A stretch of 16,982 bases of DNA from Gp6-AA40 sp964505975. Its GTDB lineage: Bacteria; Acidobacteriota; Vicinamibacteria; Vicinamibacterales; UBA2999. The notes beneath the pieces are model-generated. The model ran no database searches and was not told where the DNA came from. It saw only the letters and a program-made list of their open reading frames with translations. Of this stretch, positions 7,572 through 12,914 are shown one piece after another (the first letter of the stretch is position 1; the number at the start of each line of letters is the position of its first letter). Both the position numbers and the translations under genes were made by a program. The stretch lies in assembly GCA_964505975.1 (NCBI GenBank), contig CAZDLW010000105.1:1-16982 (forward strand), given 5' to 3'.

Positions 7572-8030
7572 CTATCGCGCAAGGCTGCGCGTCTCGAAGT
7601 CCACCTGGTTGAGCGGGACGTCCCAGTGCGCCACGAGGATTTCGAAGCGGCGCTGTTCCTCACGGTTGAACGTGTCCCTGTCGGGATAGAGCTTCGCGAT
7701 GATCTCCTCGTCGGTCGGCGTCGTCGGCGGGCTGGGCGGCACAACGAGCTCCACCGCGAACGTCCAGTCGGCGCGGCCGTCGCCGTGATATTCCGGTACG
7801 AACGTCCGCACCGACACGTAGCGCCCCGCTCTCTCGCGCGCCTTGAGCACGGGATAGTGATTGCGCTGGAACAAGTCCAGGAACTCGTCCTGAAAGCCCC
7901 ACTTGACCGTGTAGAAGTACCAGATGGCTTTGGGTTCGCTGGCGGGCTGTCGCAGCGGCGCCTGGCCATGGGTGGCCAGCGAGGCCAGCAGCACCACCGC
8001 CGCCATTGCCGTTGCGGTTCGTGGTTGCAT
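7572..8030 (-). CDS. Small exported protein of unknown function
   Basis: This 152-residue protein starts with a signal peptide (AMAAVVLLASLATHGQA, residues 8-24). The mature part begins near KAIWYFYTVKWGFQDEFLDL (34-53), continues with RNHYPVLKARE, YVSVRTFVPEYHG and DWTFAVELVV, and ends with a charged helix-rich tail (PTDEEIIAKLYPDRDTF, then FEILVAHWDVPL). The alternating strands and helices around WYFYTVK and DWTFAVELV suggest a ferredoxin-like alpha/beta-barrel fold, but that is inference. I do not recognise a named family. A GTG lies one codon upstream at 8033. I prefer the ATG at 8030 because GAGGAG lies 8 nt before it. It is the first gene of the minus-strand unit with the two CnaB-repeat proteins and is likely exported alongside them. 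Confidence 0.8.
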   Translation of the reverse strand: MQPRTATAMAAVVLLASLATHGQAPLRQPASEPKAIWYFYTVKWGFQDEFLDLFQRNHYPVLKARERAGRYVSVRTFVPEYHGDGRADWTFAVELVVPPSPPTTPTDEEIIAKLYPDRDTFNREEQRRFEILVAHWDVPLNQVDFETRSLAR

Positions 8031-8122
8031 CACGTGGACTCCTCGAAGAGAGTTCGATTATGCCTCAACGGAGGGTGCGCCGGAGGCGCAAGCTCCTACA
8101 ATTGATCCGCTGGGGGACGCCA

Positions 8123-8209
8123 ATGCCCGCACGCACACCCGAAGAGCTGGACCGCCTGTTCGAAGACGCATTGAGTGCTGCAGACGTCGAGGGGCAGCGC
8201 TCGGGGTAG
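8123..8209 (+). pseudogene. N-terminal scar of an NTF2/SnoaL-like gene
   Basis: The reading MPARTPEELDRLFEDALSAA followed by DVEG is the usual start of a SnoaL/DUF4440-type NTF2-fold protein, where the first helix leads to a GD(L/V)xx turn. After residue 24 the match stops, and the frame ends at 8209 after five more residues. The remaining roughly 100 residues of such a protein are missing. A usable start region remains: GGGGGA 6-7 nt before the ATG and TACAAT at 8097-8102. It abuts a glyoxalase-like tail in another frame, so this looks like a deletion scar joining two former neighbours. Confidence 0.5.
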
Positions 8210-8319
8210 TCACGGTGCAACGGCCGTGGGGCTCCTGGGACGGGGTGGACCCGGAAGGAAACATCTTTCAGCTCTGGGCGCCGGAACGTGCTGCGGAAAG
8301 TACCCGACGAAGGGCGTGA
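8205..8319 (+). pseudogene. C-terminal scar of a glyoxalase/VOC-like gene
   Basis: In the frame that ends at 8319 the text VTVQRPWGSWDGVDPEGNIF, then QLWAPE, matches the last strand of vicinal-oxygen-chelate (glyoxalase/bleomycin-resistance) proteins. There a WG...DPEGN(I/V)FQL motif carries a metal-binding residue near the end. Nothing of the preceding roughly 80-100 residues is present: upstream sequence in this frame overlaps the NTF2-like scar and reads as noise. No start codon serves it. The product is not made. Confidence 0.55.
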
Positions 8320-8346
8320 AGACGGCCATCCTTGCACAGGTCAGCT

Positions 8347-9309
8347 ATGCCCAGCCAGGTCCCACCGACACTGCGTGACGTGTACGCCGCGCGACGGCGC
8401 ATCCAGCCCGTCATCACGCCCACGCCGCTGCTGCGCCATCCGCTCCTCTCCCGGGCACTCGACTGTGATGTGCTGGTCAAGCACGAGAATCAGAACCCCA
8501 CGGGCGCGTTCAAGGTGCGCGGCGGCCTGAATCTCGTCGCGTCCCTCGACGCCGACGAGCGCCGGCGGGGCGTCATTGCGGCCAGCACGGGCAACCATGG
8601 GCAGTCGATTGCGTTTGCCTGTCAGCGTGAAGGCGTGCCGTGTGAGATCTGTGTGCCGATCGACAGCAACCCGGACAAGGTGGCGGCCATCCGGGCATAC
8701 GGCGCCATTGTCATCGAGCACGGACGCGACTACGACGAAGCGCGGATGCACGTCGAGGCGCTGGCGGCGGCGCGAGGCCTTCGATACGTCCACTCGGCCA
8801 ACGAACCGCTGCTCGTTGCCGGCGTCGCCACGTATGCACTGGAAGTGTTCGAGGAGCTGCCGGCGCCCGATGTCATCTTCGTGCCCATTGGCGGGGGCAG
8901 CGGTGCCAGCGGGGCGGTTCTCGTTCGCGACGCTCTGGGTGCGCAGACACGAATCGTCGGCGTGCAGGCCGAGCGGGCGGATGCGTTCGCCCGCTCGTGG
9001 CGACGCGGCAGTCGCGTGGCGGGCGATCGCGCCGACACGTTCGCCGAAGGTCTCGCCACGCGAGTCACCTTCGACCTGACGTTTGGCATTCTCGAGCGGC
9101 GGCTGGACGAGGTGGTGACGCTGAGCGAAGAAGAACTGGGCGACGGCGTGCGCCTCGCGCTGCGCACCACGCACAATCTGGCCGAAGGCGCCGGCGCAGC
9201 GTCGCTCGTGGCGGCCATGAAGCTGCGCGCATCCCTTCGCGACAAGGTCGTCGTGTGTGTCATGACGGGAGGCAATATCGACGCGGCAACGCTGAAGCGC
9301 GTGCTTTGA
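8347..9309 (+). CDS. Threonine/serine dehydratase-type PLP enzyme
   Basis: This complete 320-residue fold-type II PLP enzyme of the threonine/serine dehydratase group removes water and ammonia from a hydroxy-amino acid to give a 2-oxo acid (EC 4.3.1.17/19 type). The Schiff-base Lys is K56 in NPTGAFKVRGG. STGNHGQS at 80-87 contacts the substrate carboxylate. The glycine-rich phosphate loop GGGSGASG is at 182-189, and TGGN at 307-310 lies near the pyridine nitrogen. There is no C-terminal ACT domain, so it is the short, catabolic-length form and not an isoleucine-regulated biosynthetic IlvA. Hydroxyaspartate dehydratase or hydroxyectoine-pathway EutB-like activity is possible within the family. 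I choose the ATG at 8347 over a TTG at 8332 because MPSQVPPTLRDVYAARRRI is a normal start; the ribosome site is weak (AGG only). It appears to be a single-gene unit. Confidence 0.9.
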   Translation: MPSQVPPTLRDVYAARRRIQPVITPTPLLRHPLLSRALDCDVLVKHENQNPTGAFKVRGGLNLVASLDADERRRGVIAASTGNHGQSIAFACQREGVPCEICVPIDSNPDKVAAIRAYGAIVIEHGRDYDEARMHVEALAAARGLRYVHSANEPLLVAGVATYALEVFEELPAPDVIFVPIGGGSGASGAVLVRDALGAQTRIVGVQAERADAFARSWRRGSRVAGDRADTFAEGLATRVTFDLTFGILERRLDEVVTLSEEELGDGVRLALRTTHNLAEGAGAASLVAAMKLRASLRDKVVVCVMTGGNIDAATLKRVL

Positions 9310-9506
9310 ATCTCGGCGCCATCCCGCACGCCCGTGCCGGCGGCGCGAGCATTCACAGGCTAGCGACACGAATCGGCTGCGCAACCAGCCCCGTTGTCGC
9401 TGAACCGCCCGGGAGCCCTTGTCCCAACGGTCCACGGCCTTGGCGCGCAGTTCCGGCCCCAGAAGCCGGTCCCATTCAGACCTCGATCGGGCGGCCTTCT
9501 CCGCAC

Positions 9507-9536
9507 TTGCTATTTTTATAGCACTTATGCTATAAA
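9507..9536 (+). promoter_or_regulatory. Promoter of the BlaI-M56 operon
   Basis: TTGCTA (9507-9512) and TATAAA (9531-9536) are separated by 18 bp and form a good sigma-70-type promoter in otherwise GC-rich DNA. The -10 box ends 8 nt before the repressor ATG at 9545, and the gap contains no Shine-Dalgarno, so the message would be leaderless or nearly so. The whole spacer and -10 box are covered by the inverted repeat listed separately. Confidence 0.6.
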
Positions 9537-9537
9537 A
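9514..9537. promoter_or_regulatory. Inverted-repeat operator, likely bound by the BlaI-type repressor
   Basis: Two perfect 10-bp arms, TTTTATAGCA (9514-9523) and TGCTATAAAA (9528-9537), flank a 4-bp CTTA spacer. The repeat lies across the spacer and -10 box of the promoter in front of the BlaI/MecI-type gene. BlaI/MecI repressors bind dyads of this kind as dimers and repress their own operon, so autorepression is the natural reading. It is inferred, not shown. Confidence 0.65.
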
Positions 9538-9544
9538 CTCGCCG

Positions 9545-9946
9545 ATGACGAAGCGGCTCGCTCCCGCACTCGCCCGCCGTGAACGGCAGATCATGGACAT
9601 CCTGTATCGGCTGGGCCGGGCCACTGCCGCCGAAGTCATGGACGCGCTGCCGGGCAGCTCCAGCTACTCCACCGTGCGCACCCAGCTCCGCGTCCTGGAA
9701 GAGAAGGGACATGTCCGCCACGAGGAAGAGGGCCTGCGCTACGTATACCTGCCGGCCGTGCCACGCCACGCCGCGCGCAGGTCCGCACTGAAGCACCTCG
9801 TCGAGACCTTCTTCGACGGATCGGCGGAAAAGGCCGTGGCGGCGCTGCTCGGCGGCGAGGGCACGCGCCTCTCCCAGGACGAGCTCGACCGCCTCGCCGA
9901 TCTGATTGCCAGCGCACGCAAGGGCACCGGCAAGGGGGACCGATGA
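9545..9946 (+). CDS. BlaI/MecI/CopY-family transcriptional repressor
   Basis: This 133-residue repressor has the family's winged-helix N-terminal domain. Helices lie at about 8-23 (LARRERQIMDILYRLG) and 26-35. The recognition helix is at about 41-54 (YSTVRTQLRVLEEK) and the wing is GHVRHEEEGLRYVYLP. Residues 71-125 form the helical dimerisation region, which in the family contains the site cut by the partner M56 peptidase. The length is normal (120-135). The start is the ATG directly after the promoter; no ribosome site precedes it. Its stop overlaps the start of the M56 gene by ATGA, so the two are translationally coupled. The expected role is to repress this operon, and perhaps other targets, until the peptidase cuts it. 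The inducing signal is unknown, and no beta-lactamase lies nearby. Confidence 0.92.
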   Translation: MTKRLAPALARRERQIMDILYRLGRATAAEVMDALPGSSSYSTVRTQLRVLEEKGHVRHEEEGLRYVYLPAVPRHAARRSALKHLVETFFDGSAEKAVAALLGGEGTRLSQDELDRLADLIASARKGTGKGDR

Positions 9947-11610
9947 TTGACTTCCTGTTCGACAGCACGGTCAAGGTGTCTATCGTGCTGCTCATCGCCC
10001 TGACGGCCACGCGCCTGCTGCACCGGCGTTCGGCCGCACTGCGTCACTGGGTACTCGCGGCGGCAGTCGTGTGCGCGGCGGTGCTGCCCGCGCTGGAGCG
10101 CGTGGCACCGTCCTGGCACATGCCACCCGGTACTCTAACGTCCCTTTTGTCATTCCATCCCGCTGCATCGGGAGCGCACTCACTGACGGGGGCAGCCGAA
10201 CCGGCGGTGACCGCCACGTCAATGGCTGACGCCGAGGTGAGCACCGCGCAAGCTCGAGACCTCGGACTCCTGCTTGGCGCACTCTGGGGCGCCGGGTTCA
10301 TCTGGAGCATGTCGATACTGGCGATCGGCTGGAGGCGGCTCGCCTGGCTCGCCTCGCGCTCCGGGAGTATCCGACGCGGGCCCTGGGCGGATGCGCTCGA
10401 GGACGCTCGCCAGGCATCTGGAATCACGCGGCCCATCACGTTGCTGAGCAGCCAGCATCCGCACTTGCTCGTCACTTGGGGCCTCGTCCGACCGAAGGTG
10501 CTCCTGCCGACAGGCGCGGATGAGTGGCCCGCGGACCGCATGCACGTCGTGATGCGCCACGAGATCGCGCACATCTTCCGCAACGACTGGGCCGTGCAGA
10601 TGCTGGCCGAGATCCTGCGCTGCGCGCATTGGTTCAACCCGCTGCTGTGGCTCGTCTGCCGGCGGCTGCGCCAGGAAAGCGAGCACGCCTGCGACGATGC
10701 GGTGTTGAACTCCGGGGTCGTCGATGCCCCCCTCTATGCCTCGCACGTGCTGGAGCTGGCCCGGCGCTCCAGCGACAGCCGCCGCCTCTCGATTCCGGCG
10801 CCAGCCATTGTCCGTCACTCGAGCCTCGAAAGGAGGATCCGCGCCATGTTGGACGCTCGTGTTCATCGTCAGCCGGTAACTCGACCGATGCGGGCCGCCA
10901 TTGCTATCGGCGTGCTCGGCATCGCCTTGCCCGTCGCCGGATATGCCCAGGCCACGTTTGCGTCGTTCTCCGGCTCCGTGCTGGATCCCATGCATGGTGT
11001 GCTGCCGGCCACCACGCTCGTCCTCACGAACGAGCAGAGCCGGGCGAAACACGAGGTGCAGACGGACCGCACCGGTCGCTTCGAGTTCGTCGGACTGCCG
11101 CCTGGCCGCTATCAACTCCAGGCGCAATTGCCGGGTTTCGCGATCCTTCACGGGACGGTCGTAATGGTTGGGCAGGACGTGGAGCAGGATCTCACGCTGA
11201 AGCTCGGCTCACTCGAGGAGACCGTGACGGTGGCGCGCAGATCCCCTGGATCGGCCTCCGAGCCTTCGCCGACGCCAGGCCGCCAAGCGGGTCCTGCACA
11301 TATCGAATGCGGTGACCCGCCATCCCGGGCGGATCGGCCAATCGGGGGCAATATCAAAGTGCCCCGTCCGACCGCGCGCGTGAACCCAGTCTATCCGCCC
11401 ATCGACGTGGCCGGACTCGTAGTGCTCGACGGATGCATCGGGTTGGACGGCTTCATCCGGGACATTCAGGTCGTCAGCGCGCCACATCCCGACCTGTCCA
11501 CCGCCGCCCTCGGCGCCATCCATGAATGGCAGTGGACCGAGACCCTGCTGAACGGTGTCGCGGTTGAAGTGCCTATCCGGGTGCGCGTCCACTTCACGCT
11601 GACCCCGTAG
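9943..11610 (+). CDS. M56 (BlaR1-type) membrane metallopeptidase with CnaB-like and TonB-like C-terminal domains
   Basis: This 555-residue membrane protein pairs with the BlaI-type repressor (ATGA overlap). Hydrophobic segments at about 11-24, 35-50, 107-130 and 317-334 fit M56 topology. The zinc site is HEIAH at 206-210, with the third ligand E247 in ESEHACDD. By family knowledge the peptidase cuts the repressor when a signal arrives. Instead of the penicillin-binding sensor of BlaR1, the chain after the last helix has a CnaB-like domain (about 340-425: FSGSVLDPMHGVLPATTLVL, then RTGRFEFVGLPPGRYQLQA). A Pro/Ser-rich linker follows (430-465). A TonB C-terminal-like domain comes last (about 470-555: VNPVYPPIDVAGLVVLDGCI, then AALGAIHEWQW). 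Topology places both domains in the periplasm, where they could sense or touch an outer-membrane transporter; that is inference. The length exceeds plain M56 proteins by about 200 residues. Confidence 0.92.
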   Translation: MIDFLFDSTVKVSIVLLIALTATRLLHRRSAALRHWVLAAAVVCAAVLPALERVAPSWHMPPGTLTSLLSFHPAASGAHSLTGAAEPAVTATSMADAEVSTAQARDLGLLLGALWGAGFIWSMSILAIGWRRLAWLASRSGSIRRGPWADALEDARQASGITRPITLLSSQHPHLLVTWGLVRPKVLLPTGADEWPADRMHVVMRHEIAHIFRNDWAVQMLAEILRCAHWFNPLLWLVCRRLRQESEHACDDAVLNSGVVDAPLYASHVLELARRSSDSRRLSIPAPAIVRHSSLERRIRAMLDARVHRQPVTRPMRAAIAIGVLGIALPVAGYAQATFASFSGSVLDPMHGVLPATTLVLTNEQSRAKHEVQTDRTGRFEFVGLPPGRYQLQAQLPGFAILHGTVVMVGQDVEQDLTLKLGSLEETVTVARRSPGSASEPSPTPGRQAGPAHIECGDPPSRADRPIGGNIKVPRPTARVNPVYPPIDVAGLVVLDGCIGLDGFIRDIQVVSAPHPDLSTAALGAIHEWQWTETLLNGVAVEVPIRVRVHFTLTP

Positions 11611-11630
11611 CGTGTATTCGAGTCCAGAGA

Positions 11631-11662
11631 AGCGCCGTCGGTGCTCATGGTATGACGGCGCT
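11631..11662. terminator. Hairpin between convergent genes
   Basis: A perfect 9-bp inverted repeat (AGCGCCGTC at 11631-11639, GACGGCGCT at 11654-11662) with a 14-nt loop lies between the M56 stop at 11610 and the toxin stop at 11685. Those two genes converge. The location fits a shared bidirectional terminator. There is no adjacent T-run on either side; the nearest is GTTTTC, about 12 nt downstream on the plus strand. Confidence 0.5.
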
Positions 11663-11684
11663 CGCCCACGAACCGTTTTCTCCC

Positions 11685-12209
11685 TCACTTCCGATAGCGG
11701 ACGCGCGCGAGCACTTCGGGTCCTGGCGCGCCTTGGGCGCATGCGCGCCAGCCGACCAGCTGTGGACGGGATCCGAAGAGCACGATTGTGATTTCCAGCC
11801 GGCGCGGGCCGCGGCGCAGGCCGCCCTCCACGCGCCATCCCGACGGGGAGCCTGGATCGACCGCCGCCGAGGGCGCGGAGAGGCGGACGGCACCCTCCCT
11901 CCGCAGCCGCGCGGCCTCCATCTGGCAGGGGCGGTAAGGATGTCCGGTCAACGTAGCGCGAGGCAGATCGGGCTCGACCACGGGTTCGTGATCGTCAACG
12001 TCCACAGCCCACAGCGCACGCTCGACTCCCACCAGATCCGCCGGATTGCGAATCTCCTCGCGGCGTAGGAATTCAGCCCAGGCCGCCTCTGGCGTCGACG
12101 AAAAATACTGAACCGGTCCCTCGCCCGCGCCGTGCCAGCGAGCCGGCGATTGTACGCGTGTCTCCCACACGAACGGAACGTCGACATCAGTATTGCGGAA
12201 CACGATCAT
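11685..12209 (-). CDS. RES-domain toxin of a RES-Xre toxin-antitoxin pair
   Basis: This 174-residue protein has the RES-domain signature. There is an N-terminal R (about residue 18, then SPARWHGAGEG). The core GPVQYFSSTPEAAWAEFLRR (31-50) has Y35, S38, P40, E41 and E46, at positions typical of the ADP-ribosyltransferase-like NAD-acting site. The rest is weakly conserved, as usual. RES toxins degrade or transfer ADP-ribose from NAD+, which stops growth; whether this one is an NADase or an ADP-ribosyltransferase cannot be told. Its ATG overlaps the antitoxin stop (TCAT on the plus strand at 12206-12209), so it is translationally coupled and antitoxin comes first, the usual order. The frame is intact and nothing suggests inactivation. 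Confidence 0.88.
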   Translation of the reverse strand: MIVFRNTDVDVPFVWETRVQSPARWHGAGEGPVQYFSSTPEAAWAEFLRREEIRNPADLVGVERALWAVDVDDHEPVVEPDLPRATLTGHPYRPCQMEAARLRREGAVRLSAPSAAVDPGSPSGWRVEGGLRRGPRRLEITIVLFGSRPQLVGWRACAQGAPGPEVLARVRYRK

Positions 12210-12775
12210 GACAGCAGCTCGACCGCCAACTGCATGACCGTATCGGCGCCAGGATCGTCAGGCGACCAGTCGCCGCGCAGTACGGCAGCTGGCGTCCGGC
12301 CGCCGAGCGCCTGTCGCGGACGGTCGAACCAGCGCCGGACGCCGAAGTCGTTGAAGCTGCCCCGCAGAATCGCAAACAGCCGCGCGAGGAAATGCAACCG
12401 CTCCGCCGCCGGATCGGGAACCTGCCGCTCACCAGCCGCGTAGCGGCGGAGCGAAGGCTCCGAGACTGCAGCCAATTCCGCGAGACGCGGATACCCGAGC
12501 ACGGCGGCCAGCCGGGCGATCTCACGGTCGGGCAGAGGGGAGGACTCGAGCGCCTCCAGCAGACGATGCGGATTCATTGCACCGCTCGCGGCAAGCCCCT
12601 CGGCAATGCCGGCGTGGCGAGCGGCGGCGGCCAGACGGGCAAGCGTGGGCGCGTCGATCAGCGACCCTGGTTGATGCGCCACCAGCCCCATCAGATCGCC
12701 GAGACGGACCGCCACCACCGCCGCGCGGGCCGCATCGAGGCGCTCCAACGCAGACTTGGTTTGGATTTTCGCCAT
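12206..12775 (-). CDS. Xre/MbcA/ParS-type antitoxin
   Basis: This 189-residue protein precedes the RES toxin. The C-terminal part (about 125-189) carries the MbcA/ParS/Xre toxin-binding signature: ARLFAILRGSFNDFGVRRWF, DRPRQALGGRTPAAVLRGDW and the terminal AVELLS. Residues about 83-120 (REIARLAAVLGYPRLAELAA, then SEPSLRRYAAGE) form the Xre-like helix-turn-helix. The first roughly 80 residues are helical and Ala-rich and make it longer than common 130-150 residue Xre antitoxins. I take the ATG at 12775. A GTG at 12793 is in frame but lies inside the spacer of the promoter, upstream of the predicted transcription start. The -10 box ends 7 nt before this ATG, and no ribosome site fits, so translation is probably leaderless. 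It is expected to bind the toxin and repress its own promoter. Confidence 0.87.
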   Translation of the reverse strand: MAKIQTKSALERLDAARAAVVAVRLGDLMGLVAHQPGSLIDAPTLARLAAAARHAGIAEGLAASGAMNPHRLLEALESSPLPDREIARLAAVLGYPRLAELAAVSEPSLRRYAAGERQVPDPAAERLHFLARLFAILRGSFNDFGVRRWFDRPRQALGGRTPAAVLRGDWSPDDPGADTVMQLAVELLS

Positions 12776-12782
12776 GATCCGA

Positions 12783-12812
12783 AGAATATCCACCTGATCG
12801 ACAGGCTGTCAA
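12783..12812 (-). promoter_or_regulatory. Promoter and palindrome of the RES-Xre operon
   Basis: On the minus strand a perfect TTGACA (12812-12807) and TATTCT (12788-12783) are 18 bp apart. The -10 box ends 7 nt before the antitoxin ATG, so transcription should start at the start codon. A palindrome GACAG-G-CTGTC (12800-12810, plus strand) overlaps the -35 box and is a good candidate operator for autorepression by the antitoxin. Confidence 0.65.
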
Positions 12813-12836
12813 CGCTGCTCTGAGCGCAAAGAATTC

Positions 12837-12865
12837 TTGACAGGAGTGGCCGATCCGCGTAGATC
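12837..12865 (+). promoter_or_regulatory. Possible promoter of the DUF1592-DUF1552 operon
   Basis: A perfect TTGACA at 12837-12842 lies 24 bp from the divergent toxin-antitoxin promoter. The best -10 candidate at 17-bp spacing is TAGATC (12860-12865), which matches only three of six consensus bases. It would give a leader of about 45 nt before the ATG at 12915. Confidence 0.35.
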
Positions 12866-12914
12866 CAGAGCTGCTTTGTCGAGTCATCCGAACAACCGTC
12901 GCGCCGCGGACCTG

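Noticed and set aside
5483..7612. A 709-codon plus-strand open frame across the two CnaB-repeat genes
   Set aside because: It is antisense to two proteins with clear domains and signal peptides. Its text is Arg/Pro/His-rich without any motif, as expected for a shadow frame in GC-rich DNA.
8076..8090. Small hairpin TGCGCC-GGA-GGCGCA
   Set aside because: A 6-bp stem with a 3-nt loop is common by chance at this GC content, and it has no clear position relative to a stop or start.
8341..9639. A 432-codon minus-strand open frame opposite the dehydratase, including a stretch at about 9400-9500 that reads somewhat protein-like
   Set aside because: It lies antisense to an enzyme with all catalytic motifs. 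The protein-like stretch has no recognisable family and no start of its own.
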